From: Prorocentrum cordatum | Taxonomy: Eukaryota > Sar > Dinophyceae > Prorocentrales > Prorocentraceae | DNA length: 37,500 nucleotides | Direction of reading: 5' to 3' | Assembly (NCBI GenBank): GCA_963575745.1 | Contig: CAUYUJ010021681.1 | Coordinates: 1 to 37,500, forward strand | Notes under the pieces: generated by a model | The model's database searches: none | Told to the model about the DNA's origin: nothing | Seen by the model: only the letters and a program-made list of their open reading frames with translations | Program-made: the position numbers and the translations under genes | Shown: positions 1-9,259 of the stretch, piece by piece | How the letters are laid out: every line of letters starts with the position of its first letter | Position numbering within the stretch: the stretch's first letter is position 1

Positions 1-40
1 CGCGTGTATACCACATCGCCTGCGTACACCGCAACACCCG
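1..40 (+). repeat. 18-bp tandem repeat array, left remnant
   Basis: The motif GTGTACACCGCAACGCCT-like continues the array seen from 1732. It is separated from the rest by the retrocopy, so array and insertion were once host and guest. Confidence 0.6.
26..40. repeat. Target-site duplication, left copy
   Basis: ACACCGCAACACCCG directly abuts the poly(A) relic. It matches 1732-1746 (ACACCGCAACAAACG), which directly abuts the 5' end of the spliced leader, at 13 of 15 positions. The host sequence is itself an 18-bp repeat array, so part of the identity could be array-derived; the exact placement at both ends favours a true duplication. Confidence 0.65.
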
Positions 41-49
41 TTTTTTTTT
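41..49 (-). other. Poly(A) tail relic of the retrocopy
   Basis: Nine T on the plus strand are nine A at the 3' end of the minus-strand retrocopy. They directly abut the 15-bp target-site duplication at 26-40. They are preceded (minus strand) by a C8 run, so slippage may have shortened or blurred the end. Confidence 0.6.
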
Positions 50-1709
50 GGGGGGGGAAGCCCCCGGAGGACGGCGGTGACTGACGCCTCCCGCGCGCGC
101 CACGGGCGCGCGGAGGCCCGCAGCCGCCGACGACGCGTGGGCCGCGGCGCGGGCGGCGCGCTGGTGGCGCCGAAAAGGGGCCAGCGCGGCCAGAGCGGCC
201 GCGGAGCGGGGGCGGCCGCGCTCAGGAGGCTTGGTGACTCGCCAGCCGCCGCGTCGTCCGCGAGGCGCGCCGAACTGGTGGGGTGCAGGCCTCTGCGAAC
301 GCGGTCGGCCCGAAGCCGACGGACGCGCCCCGCCGCGCCCACGTGTGGGGCGCACTGGGATGCCAGGGCCTTGACGCTGACGGGGCGCTCCCTGGCGTAG
401 GCGTGGCACCGCGCGCGCAGCAAATAGCCGAAGGCGCGCTGCACGATGTGGCCGAGGGGGTCGCGCGCCCGCGGCGGGCCCTCCTCGGCGGCGGGCTCGC
501 CCCCACCGGGCACCGCTGGGGCCGCCGACGGCTGGCGCTGCTGGCGGCCGACCCGTGGGGAGCGGGACCTCGCGGCCTCCTCCGAGGCCCGCTCGCTGGG
601 AGGTGGCGCGGGGCCCTGGCCGCGGGCCGAGCCGACCGCGCCTGCGGTCGCGGGCGCCTGCCCCACCGCACTCGGCGTGGGGTCCTGGCCCCGATCTGGG
701 CCGAGCTCTCCTGGTCGGCTGTCGTGAGCCTGCGGGTCCAGGGCCGCCGCGGAACTTCTTGCCGACGTGCTCGCGCATGAGGGCCATCGCGTCGCCGAGC
801 CGCTTGCGCTCTTCACCGTCAGTAGTGATAGCAAAAAGGCCAGCAGGGTCTGCCGCAGACCGGACCACCCTGAGGCGGATGGCGCCCACCCCGGGCTTGA
901 GCCCGACCTGCGCCGCTGCCGGTGGGACCGCGGGTTGCTGCGGCTGGGCAGCCGCCTCTCCTCCTGGCGGGCCCGCGTCGCCCATGGGCACGTCGGCGGA
1001 GGCGGCAGCTGGCGGTGCAGCTGAGGCCTTGGCGAAGGCCGCGACCTGCTCGAAGAGGTCCTTGACGAGGGCTGCGGGGTCCTTGCCCGAGGTGCTGAGG
1101 GCGGTGACCTTCTCGAGCAGCTCGGCCGCGCTGCTCCTTGCCCTCCTCCGCCTTGAATTTCTTGCCGGTGCGCTCGAACTCCGTGGTGGCCTCGCGGGCG
1201 GCGCAGAGGCCGCTGGGACGGGCAGCCCTCCTGGCCTCGACCTTGTGGACCTGCGCCTGCGTGAAGACCTCCTTGGCGGTCTCCCACTTCTCGGCTGGCA
1301 ACTCGACCGCGCGCTGGCTGCTTGTCGTCCACGCGCGGCGGGTGCCAAGCGTTGGTGGTGGGGGGCTGACCGTCGGCACTCCGAGCCAACGGCGCCGAGG
1401 GCTTCCGACCTCCTTGGCCGCCTCTGCCCCCGCCCGAGCCGCCGCCGTTGCCGCCCCCTCCGCGGCGGCGACCCTGCGAACAGTAACGCCAGGGCCGCCC
1501 CTGCTCGCAGAACGCGCACTTGGCCTGCCCCTGCGGGTTGAAGGAACCGCACCCACCGCACTTCCAGGAAGACATCGCTGGCCAGATGTCCTGGAGCAAA
1601 ACCGGGGAGAGCGAGACCACTCGGCAGCGCGCAGCTCGACCGAGGCAACAACTGCAGGGTACGGCCGCGGACTAGCGGTATCCACGTCGCCTCGCGGGAG
1701 ACGTAGCAT

Positions 1710-1731
1710 ATTGAGCCAAAATGGTTACGGC
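1710..1731 (-). other. Dinoflagellate spliced-leader (dinoSL) relic
   Basis: The minus strand reads G, then CCGTAACCATTTTGGCTCAA, then T. This matches the 22-nt dinoSL (D-CCGTAGCCATTTTGGCTCAA-G) at 20 of 22 positions; the differences are G to A at position 7 and the final G to T. Dinoflagellate nuclear mRNAs receive this leader by trans-splicing. A genomic copy in sense orientation just upstream of coding sequence is the known mark of mRNA that has been reverse-transcribed back into the genome. Confidence 0.85.
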
Positions 1732-1746
1732 ACACCGCAACAAACG
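1732..1746. repeat. Target-site duplication, right copy
   Basis: ACACCGCAACAAACG starts at the base after the spliced-leader 5' end and is the partner of 26-40. Confidence 0.65.
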
Positions 1747-1965
1747 TGTGCAATGCAGCGCCTGTGTACACAACAGTGCTTGCGTACACTGCAGCGCTGG
1801 TGTGCATGTGTACACCGCAGCTACCATTTGCAACACAACGAATGTGTACACCATAATGCTTGCGTGCACCGCGGCGCCTGTGCACGCCACAGCGAGCGTC
1901 TACACCACAGCATCCGCGTGCAACGCAGCGCTGGTGTACACCGCAATGCCTGCGTGCATAGGACA
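1732..1965 (+). repeat. 18-bp tandem repeat array
   Basis: About 12 degenerate units of 18 bp, consensus near GCGCCTGTGTACACCGCA. Because 18 is a multiple of three the array translates as hexapeptides (for example VYTTAS, ACNAAL, VYTAMP), but nothing else suggests translation. Confidence 0.8.
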
Positions 1966-2040
1966 GGTAAAAGGAGCATGTACATGAGGATCTGCTGCGG
2001 GCAACTTGACGCCACGCCAGGAAAGCGTTGATAATCGACC

Positions 2041-2520
2041 GTGACGTTCTTCCCTCCTCCCTCCTCCACCAATTCCTCCTCCTCCACCAATTCCTCCTCC
2101 TCCTCTCCTCCTCCTCCTCCTCCTCCTCCTTCTCCTCCTCCTCCTCATCCTCCCATTCCTCCTCCCATTTCCGTCTCCCCTCCCCCTCCCCCTCCCCCCC
2201 TCCTCCTCCTCCTCCTCCTCCTCTCCTCTCCTCCTCCTCCTCCTCCTCCTCCTCCTCCTCCCATTCCTCCTCCTTCTCCTCTTCCTCCGCCCCTCCTCCT
2301 CCTCGTCCTCCTCCTCCTACTCCTCCTCCTTCTTCTTCTTCTTATTATTATTCTTCTTCTTCTTTTGTCTTCTTCTTCGTCTCTTTTTTCTATTCTTCTT
2401 CTTCTTTTTTCTTCTTTCTCCTCCCCCTCCTCCTCCTCCTCCTCCTCCTCCTCCTCCTCTTCCTCCTCCTCCTCCTCCTCCTCCTCCTCCTCCTCCTCCT
2501 CCTCCTCCTCCTTCTCTTTA
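2041..2520 (+). repeat. CCT/TCC microsatellite, about 480 bp
   Basis: Long imperfect CCT run with CTT/TTA variants around 2330-2420. The Ser, Leu, Pro and Glu runs it produces in six frames are artefacts. Confidence 0.95.
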
Positions 2521-2796
2521 CCCCATGTCGTGCGGTATGGCGCTACAGCGCACGTGCGCATCTCAGCGCGCAACGCAGAATGGTCTATTGAATTGGTCAC
2601 CTTGGTTCTCATACGGCCAATTTAGCTCGAGCCTCCTGGACGCAAATCGGAGGAGTTAGGGTGATGCGGGCGGACTCGGGAGGACTCGTAGATTCCAGCG
2701 GCGCTCCGTCGTCCACAAGGATTATGTTATACTGTTTTCTGTGGAATCCACCTGCGCTCCATTTTGTCATAGGGATTCGTTATAGCATTCTATATG
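2521..2796. other. Spacer without recognised feature
   Basis: Mixed-composition sequence between the CCT tract and the inverted 18-bp array. No gene or repeat was recognised. Confidence 0.5.
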
Positions 2797-3093
2797 CCAC
2801 AATGATGTTGTGTTGCACACGGTTGATGTGGTGCACGCACGCGCCGTGGTGTACACAGGTATTGCAATGCAGACAAGCATTGTGGTGTACAGTGGTGCTC
2901 TGTTGCGCACGGCAGATGTGGTGTACGCAAGCCCTGTGGTGTGCACGAGAGCTGTTGTGCCCGCACGAACGGTGGCACAAACTGACGGTGTGTTGCCCGC
3001 GGCGGCTGTGGTGTAAATCGGCGGTATAGTGTACACAGGCGCTGTGGTGCACGCAGGTACTGTGGTGTAAACAAGCGTTGTGGTGCAAATCGC
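2797..3093 (-). repeat. 18-bp tandem repeat array, inverted orientation
   Basis: The same 18-bp family as at 1732-1965 but read from the minus strand (plus strand TGTGGTGTACACAGGCGC-like). About 16 degenerate units. With the plus-strand array it forms a large imperfect inverted repeat around the CCT tract. Confidence 0.8.
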
Positions 3094-3464
3094 CACCCAC
3101 ATGCTGGCGCTACCCGTCCTCCGTCATTCCGAGGCATTGCCAGACGCCGCCGGCGCGAAACGTGACGACATCGACCCCCTCCCCCTCCCCTAGATGATTG
3201 CCGTCATCGGCACGGAATAAGAAAAACAGGTTTCAACCGCGTCCGCGCGCACGACGACTATGAGCGACGAGCTACAAGCCACGAGCGACGACGACGACCA
3301 CGACGACTGCAGACCAGATTCCTATGCGGACTCCTACGTGGACGCCTACGCGGATCCCAAAACGCACGGCGGCAGTGCCCGGAGCGCACTGGGGGGGGAG
3401 CGTCACGTCACAGGGGGGGGGGGAGCGGGGGCCATGACGCCCGTCATGCCCGAAGCAATGAAGA
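3094..3464. other. Non-coding spacer with CGA-rich stretch
   Basis: Contains a CGACGACGA-rich stretch (3270-3310) and short G runs (3390-3425). A small Asp-rich open frame here is a product of the CGA repeats and is not called as a gene. Confidence 0.4.
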
Positions 3465-3578
3465 AATGGGCTCATGCTCCAACATAATGTTTTAAGATGC
3501 CTTACAAATCAAATCGTCCCCAGACTATTTCTAAAAACTAGATTTTGAAGATTCATCCTGTAGAGAGACGGGCCCGAC
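3465..3578 (+). mobile_element. Truncated copy of the TCGGGC...CTACAG MITE-like element (right half)
   Basis: Shares the internal block AATCGTCCCCAGACTATTT and the right terminus CCTGTAGAGAGACGGGCCCGACTTAA with the complete copies at 26157, 27425 and 35518. The left terminus is absent. Confidence 0.6.
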
Positions 3579-3694
3579 TTAAACCCAGACGTAACCTAGG
3601 CAGGCCGCACGGGACGCCTTTTACACCAGCGCAGGCGGAGCCCGGTGGCACGACACGACGGACGACGCGAAGGACAACGACGACGAACGACAGG

Positions 3695-3860
3695 AGGAGG
3701 CGCAGGAGGGTAGGGTGGGAGGGGTAGGAAGGGGGGGTGGGGAGGGGGGGAGGAGGGAATGGGGAGGGGAGGGGAGGGGAGGGAAGGGTGGGGGGGGGGG
3801 GGGGGAGAGGGGGAGGAGGGGGGGGTGGGGAGGAGGGGGGGGAGGGGGAGGGAGGGTGTA
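3695..3860 (+). repeat. G-rich GGGGAGG low-complexity tract
   Basis: Runs of G4-G14 separated by single A or T. Strong potential for G-quadruplexes on the plus strand. Confidence 0.85.
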
Positions 3861-4670
3861 CTGACCGTACCGCACACACACCGGGCGGCCTGGTGCGTTC
3901 GGACTCGCATGGCCGGAGGCCAGGGCGAGAGGCAAGGCGGCGGCGGCCCTCCCTGATAGGCGTGTTTTTCCTCCAGCATCGGGGGGCCTCCGGAAGGCGT
4001 CTCGTCCCCAGGGCTGGATTCGTCCCGAAGGACAGATCCGGATTCGGGATGGGTCCTGGGAGGGGCCCAGGGTAGGAACAAGGAAAGGCGACACCAACAC
4101 CAACAGGGCGAGGATCTGCGAGGAGCAAGGGGGGCCCCCCTGGTGGTGTGGCACCCCCCTCTCGCTCGAGACATCCCCAGCCTCCAGCTCGGGGGGGCAT
4201 CGTGGACCTCCTGTCGATCTGGTGCCCCCCTGGTGCTGTTGGTGTCGCATCTCCCTCCTCCGACAGGGGCCCAGGGGCCGAGAGCTCCAGCGGGTCTGGG
4301 CCGGGCGGGGGAGCCGACGTTGCCTCAGCCCGCCTGCCTCCGACTTGGCCGCGTGCGGGGACCCGGCAGCCCGGGGGGGTCCACACCCACGGGGGCGGTG
4401 AGCGGGCCGGGCCTCGTCCGTCGACCGGATCCTCCTCCCCATCGCCCGCTTCGTCGTCCTCCGCATCCTCCTTCGCACTTGCACCATGTGAATATTACTG
4501 TCCCCCCTCCCCTGACAACGTCCGGGAGGTATCCCGCCCCCTCCGCGGAAGGGTCAACTACGCACGATGTCTCAAAAGGGGGATGCCTCTCCCTTGAGGT
4601 TTGGCTTTCCAGTCCCACTGCTTTCGGTGTTTCAAAACGGTGCTCCCGCGGCAGAGTGAGCCTGAGTTTC
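3861..4670. other. GC-rich non-coding stretch
   Basis: Open frames occur on both strands through base composition, with no recognisable domain. The short motif GCCCCCCTGGTG recurs near 4134 and 4222. Confidence 0.4.
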
Positions 4671-4671
4671 G

Positions 4672-4830
4672 GATCGGCAGTTTGCTCCCGTCGTTCAGAA
4701 TGGCGCCCTCGCCCAAGCGTGGACCACTGTCCTGGATCCGCGTTCTTTGCCATCGTTGTCGCTTCCCTCATTTCCTCCCCTCCGCCTTCCTCTGGACTTC
4801 TTGCTCCTTCCGCCCCTTCCACTCCCATTC
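4672..4830 (+). repeat. Diverged dispersed repeat, copy 1 (partner 26820-26965, inverted)
   Basis: About 130 bp align to the reverse complement of 26820-26965 at roughly 70-75% by eye. In one frame the peptides remain alike (FRMAPSPKRGPLSWIRVL against FRMAFSPQHGPLLRIRVL), but no known domain is recognised. Confidence 0.5.
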
Positions 4831-5007
4831 CTGCTCCTGCTGTTCGTCCTCGTCCTCCTACTTCCAGTCTCCTCCGTTTCATCCTGCGCTTCCTCCTGCT
4901 CGCCCGCCACCTCCTCCTCCAACTGCTCATCCGCCAACTCCACGCATCCATAACTTATCGGGACGATCACATCCCGGAATATTTTCGAGCATCCGTACAG
5001 AATATCT

Positions 5008-5065
5008 AAACAGTGTCTGCCCGACACGCTAGCAGAGTGTCGAACGAGCATCGTCTCCCAGGGCT
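5008..5065 (+). repeat. Short dispersed repeat, copy 1 (partner 7384-7450, inverted)
   Basis: CAGTGTCTGCCCGACACGCT, then AGTGTCGAACGAGCATCG. The reverse complement of 7384-7450 carries CAGTGTCTTCCCGACACGCC and GTCAAACGAGCATCG in the same order. A weaker relative lies at 35200-35240. Confidence 0.55.
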
Positions 5066-5667
5066 TGACGTGTGCAAGCCTGCAGTCTCGGTGCTCCCTC
5101 GGTGCTCAGATCTCCTTCTGGTGACCCAGGCTGACGCAGGCTGGGACCTCACAGCTCTTGCCCGCACCTCTAACAGGGGATATGTCGACCCCTATCCCAG
5201 GCTTCGTGGGGTTTCCGAATGGACCAGAAATTTGGGGCCTAACTAGGGGTGCGTCCGAATAGCCCCCTTGGGGTGTATCCCAACCAAAAGACAAAAATCA
5301 TAGAAAATCAAAACAAACACCCCAGATCCCACATAAACAAACCCATACAAAGAAGAAGTAAACGGGTTTTCCCATTCTTCTGAATGATTCTTAAAAAAAG
5401 AAATAAAAAAAAAAGGCGGCCAGACTTTTCGGGCGAAACTCGGGGAGTGGGGGAGAAACATCGCCCGCGACTGCTGCTCCCTGCACCTCACGAGGGAAGC
5501 GCCCCCCCGCGCGGCCCGGCCACGCGCCTGGCAGGCAGCGGCCGAGCGCTCGGCCGCATCTGCGGCGGGCCGCAGCATCGCCCAAGGGCCGCGGTCGGGC
5601 ACGGAGCGGGCGGGGCCGAGGTCTGAGTCCTCACGGAGGAACGGGGGAGGCGGAGGCGGATGCGGAG
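5066..5667. other. Spacer with an AT-rich patch ending in an A-rich run
   Basis: 5280-5416 is much richer in A+T than its surroundings and ends in a 23-nt almost pure A run (5394-5416). This could be the tail of a retroposed sequence, but no coding sequence or second end was found. Confidence 0.4.
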
Positions 5668-5750
5668 ATGAGGAGGCGAGTAGGAGGAGGAGGAGGAGGA
5701 AGAGGAGGAGGAGGAGGAGGAGGAGGAGGAGGAGGAAGAGGAGGGGGCAG
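5668..5750 (+). repeat. AGG microsatellite
   Basis: Imperfect AGG run on the plus strand. Confidence 0.9.
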
Positions 5751-6510
5751 ACCGCGCCGGACGACCCCAGGCGGGCCAAGGCGACCGCCTGGGCCGAGGA
5801 GCGGGCGGGCCCGAGGGCCCACCCGGGGCGCCTCCTGCCCCCCTCTCCGGGGGGCCGGGGCCCAGCCGCGGCGGCGAGAGGCCCCCCCTTCCTGGAGGTC
5901 CAGGCGTCGCCCGACCGATGCCTGTCCCCCACCTGCGGGCCTCGACCCCGCTGGCCGACTGGACTGATCCCCCCAGGCGGGGCCAGCGGCGATCCCAGCA
6001 AGCCAGGCGGACCTCCCAAAGCCTACATCCATGTCGGCATTCGCTCCCCGAGGATGCTGGCAGGATACTGGTCTCCCCTCCTGGTCGACCTTCCCCCCCC
6101 CCCCCCCCCCACGGGCGGGTGGTAATGGGGGCGACCCAGGGGGGGTGAGGAACGTATCCCGAAAGGGGCCCTTTAGGGCCCCAGTCCCCAGTTCTTGCCC
6201 CTCGAGGCCGAAGAAAGCGATCAAAACCCTCCGTCGCGACTTACTCACAACGCGAGGGGTTCTGGGCTTGAGTCACAGTCAGACCTGGGCCAGAAGAACA
6301 CCCCTCGAAAATACAAGCCTCCGTCTAACATCTAAAGGTACCCTCCCCAGGACGCGCAAGAGTATCCAACGAACACGAAACACACTGGGGCATCCTCCAT
6401 GAACCGACCTCGATCTTACGCCTCAGTCCGGCCAACTCCTCCATGACCGACCGCTTGACATGGAAGCCTCCCAGATGGGGTCCGAGTAGATGGGGTCGGA
6501 GGATCTCGCC
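5751..6510. other. GC-rich non-coding stretch with poly(C)
   Basis: Contains C18 at 6093-6110. No coding domain was recognised in either strand. Confidence 0.4.
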
Positions 6511-6514
6511 GCAA

Positions 6515-6541
6515 CGCCGATGCATCGGTGATGCATCGGCG
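6515..6541. repeat. Perfect 12-bp inverted repeat with 3-nt loop
   Basis: CGCCGATGCATC, GGT, GATGCATCGGCG. A related CATCGCCGATGCGATG lies at about 6600-6615. Confidence 0.85.
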
Positions 6542-6700
6542 ATGCGCTGGCGGCTCGGCGACGTCGGCGTGGAGAAAATTTGGCCCCACATCGAGCCGCA
6601 TCGCCGATGCGATGCCATCCTCTGGCCCCATAAAGGAGGCCTACATGGAGGCCATAAAGGAGGCGAGGGTGTAGGGTAGAGTGGATGGGGCGGAGAGGTG

Positions 6701-6764
6701 GAGTAGGAGGAGGGGAAGTGGGAGGAGGAGGAGGAGGAGAAGGAGGAGGAGGAGGAGGAGGAGG
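6701..6764 (+). repeat. AGG microsatellite
   Basis: Imperfect AGG run. Just before it, GGCCATAAAGGAGGC-type sequence is tandemly repeated twice (about 6624-6664). Confidence 0.9.
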
Positions 6765-7100
6765 CCTACATGCGAGGCTATCCTCCTACTTCGACCCCAT
6801 CTAGGAGGCCTTGATGGCACCTCCCCCCTGCCCTCCCCGTCCCCGCTCCCCCCGCGCCTGCCGCACCAGGGGCAGCAGGCGCAGACCCCTCGGCGCGGTG
6901 CCGGCGCCGATGGCGCCGCTGGGCGCGGCGCCTTTCGGCCAGGGCCCCCTCTCCCCCAGCGCCCCAGCCGAGGGGCGAGGACGCGAGCTCGCGCAGCGTC
7001 TACCCCAGGAGGTCTCGACACCCAGGGGTGGAGACCCCCAGAGGTGAACGTTGCGAACAAAAATCACGACGTCGGGGGTCTGTGAAGAGAAGGGCCCTGG

Positions 7101-7141
7101 AGGGCCCCTTTTTGGCACCTGCTGGCTCCAAAAGGGGCCCT
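7101..7141. repeat. Hairpin AGGGCCCCTTTTTGG / CCAAAAGGGGCCCT
   Basis: Arms 7101-7115 and 7128-7141 pair with a one-base bulge and a 12-nt loop. A related GGGGCCCTTTAGGGCCCC occurs near 6165. Confidence 0.75.
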
Positions 7142-7383
7142 AAAGGACTCCTTTAGAAATTTGTTCTTCCCCCCCCGTGTGGGTCGCCCCCCGTTGCCAT
7201 CTGCGAGCGTGCGAGCAAAACATGTGGTGTGATGTTCCGGCCAATTTTAGCTCTGGCCACAAAAAAAAGTTCGAGCAAAAAGAAAACTTGTTTTACCGAA
7301 TTCATAGAAGCTCGAGCAACAAGAGAACTTGTATTTTGAATGAAAAACTTATATATTGAATTCAAAAACCGATACCGGCAACT

Positions 7384-7450
7384 TTAATGTTTAGCGTGTC
7401 GTGCCCTGAGGGCCGATGCTCGTTTGACAGGTCGCTGGCGTGTCGGGAAG
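7384..7450 (-). repeat. Short dispersed repeat, copy 2 (partner 5008-5065)
   Basis: Minus-strand copy of the CAGTGTCT-CCCGACACGC repeat. It lies beside an AT-rich patch (7200-7390) in otherwise GC-rich DNA. Confidence 0.55.
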
Positions 7451-8085
7451 ACACTGCTTCGCTATTGTTCTGTGTTCTCAAATCTAGTTCTAGGACGTGG
7501 TCCTCAAGTGCGATGGGACCGACATAAGATTTATGTCTATATCCACTGCAGCTTGGAGTGTCGGGCTCCCTTCCCCAGACACCCGAGGCGCAGTGGAGAT
7601 GGACCAAGAATCTGCCCGCCAGAAGCTCGATGTTGGTCAATACCCGGTGCGCCTCTGCCTTGTGGCTCCACTTGCAAGAGAGTTCAAGGAGCACTCGATA
7701 TGGATCAAAGTCTTGCCCGCTTGCCCGCAGAAAGGGGGCGGGAGGGCACTTTCTTGCATGCTGCAGGCGCAAGCGGTCCCCCGCCGGGATCCACGCGCGA
7801 GGAGCGAGGATGCAAGACCGCTTGGAAGGCAGCGTGACCGTAGGAATGCCGACGGCAAGGCCACGAAACACATGGCACAGGACACATGGGGGGGAGGGAG
7901 CCACCGGGCTGGTCTCCCTAGGGGGACAAACAATTAGGGAACCGAGCTCTATACACCGACGCTTTTTCCAGCCCTGCACTGAAACTCGAACAAGAAAGCG
8001 GATCCTGGCGTATACGGGATGCTGGTTTATTTGAGGGAGTTTCTGTGGAACTCACGTCATCCTCACCCCCGGCGCGAAGAGCACG
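7451..8085. other. Spacer without recognised gene
   Basis: Open frames on both strands overlap each other and match nothing recognisable. Confidence 0.4.
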
Positions 8086-9100
8086 AGTCCAGAGCGGCCT
8101 CCGGCACCGTTTCCGGACGGATCCGGACGGATCCGCTGGATCCGGGGACGAATCCCAAACCGGCGCCCTCGCCTGAGACATCCCCGCAAACCCGGCCCCG
8201 GGGGAGGTGCCCAGAGGAGCCCAGAGCGGCCTCTGGCACCGTTTCCGGACGGATCCGCTGGATCCGCTGGATCCGGTGACGAATCCCAAACCGGCGCCCT
8301 CGCCTGAGACATCCTCACAAAACGGGCCCCGGGGGGGATGCCCAGAGGAGCCCAGAGCGGCCTCCGGCACCGCTTCCGGACGGATCCGCTGGATCCGCTG
8401 GATCCGGTGACGAATCCCAAACCGGCGGCCTCGCTTGAGACATCCTCACAAAACCGGCCCCGGGGGAGGTGCCCAGAGGAGCCCAGAGCGGCCTCCGGCA
8501 CCGTTTCCGGACAGATCCGACGGATCCGGACGGATCCGCTGGATCCGGTGACGAATCCCAAACCGGCGCCCTCGCTTGAGACATCCTCACAAAACCGGCC
8601 CCGGGGGAGGTGCCCACAGGAGCCCAGAGCGGCCTCCGGCACCGTTTCCGGACGGATCCGGACGGATCCGCTGGATCCGGGGACGAATCCCACACCGGCG
8701 CCCTCGCCTGAGACATCCCCGCAAATCCGGCCCCGGGGGAGGTGGCCAGAGAAGCCCAGAGCGGCTTCCGGCACCGTTTCCGGACGGATCCGGACGGATC
8801 CGCTGGATCCGGGGGCGAATCCCAAACCGGCGCCCTCGCCTGAGACATCCCCGCAAAACCGGCCCCGGGGGAGGTGCCCACAGGAGCCCTGAGCGGCCTC
8901 CGGCACCGTTTCCGGACGGATCCGGACGGATCCGCTGGATCCGGGGACGAATCCCAAACCGGCGCCCTCGCTTGAGACATCCTCACAAAACCGGCCCCGG
9001 GGGAGGTGCCCAGAGGAGCCCAGAGCGGCCTCCGCACCGTTTCCGGACAGATCCGGACAGATCCGGTGGATCCGCGCCCCGGGGGAGGTGCCCAGAGGAG
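8086..9100. repeat. 131/132-bp BamHI-rich tandem satellite, 8 copies
   Basis: The anchor GGCACCG recurs at 8103, 8235, 8366, 8497, 8638, 8770, 8902 and 9034 (spacings 132, 131, 131, 141, 132, 132, 132). Each unit carries several GGATCC sites plus CCGGCCCCGGGGGAGGT. The number of GGATCCG(CTG/GAC) sub-repeats varies between units and accounts for the longer one. Long open frames across the array arise because most units are 132 bp, a multiple of three. Confidence 0.95.
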
Positions 9101-9102
9101 GA

Positions 9103-9259
9103 ATGAGGAGGAGGAGGAGGAGGAGGAGGAGGAGGAGGAGGAGGAGGAGGAGGAGGAGGAGGAGGAGGAGAAGATGATGGAGCTGCGGGGTGGAGGAGGA
9201 CAGACGGAGGCAAGAGAAGGATGGAGGAGGAGGAGGAGGAGGAGGAGGAGGAGGAGGAA
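9103..9259 (+). repeat. Two AGG microsatellites
   Basis: Tracts at about 9103-9175 and 9216-9259, separated by 40 bp of imperfect sequence. They begin inside the last satellite unit. Confidence 0.9.

Larger units (their letters stand above)
41..1731 (-). pseudogene. Retroposed spliced-leader mRNA encoding a RanBP2 zinc-finger, coiled-coil-like protein (processed pseudogene)
   Basis: Read on the minus strand, this block begins with a dinoSL relic, has about 135 nt of 5' leader, an ATG at 1575, and ends in nine A residues. The ATG opens a RanBP2-type zinc finger: W4, C6, C9, N13, C20 and C23 fit W-x-C-x2-C-x3-N-x6-C-x2-C. A Gly/Arg-rich linker follows to about 1321. Protein-like, charged helical sequence then continues in another frame (about 1319-1130, for example AEKWETAKEVFTQAQVHK), in the third frame (1123 to about 720, for example LLEKVTAL, LVKDLFEQVAAFAKA, GEERKRLGDAMALMREHVGKK), and back in the first frame (around 470-300, HIVQRAFGYLLRARCHAYAR). 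Three frame changes imply a decayed copy, although the first frame itself has no stop before the window edge. RanBP2 fingers bind RNA or protein. A finger followed by a coiled coil also resembles a LINE ORF1 product, but that is only a guess. Confidence 0.75.

Noticed and set aside
2028-2625. Long open frames rich in Ser, Pro, Leu or Glu across CCT/AGG tracts (also near 9.1, 13.3, 24.3, 25.8, 27.1 and 27.7 kb)
   Set aside because: They are six-frame products of triplet microsatellites and occur on both strands and in all frames at once.
5280-5416. Second poly(A)-tailed retrocopy
   Set aside because: An A-rich end exists, but no coding sequence, leader relic or target-site duplication was found.
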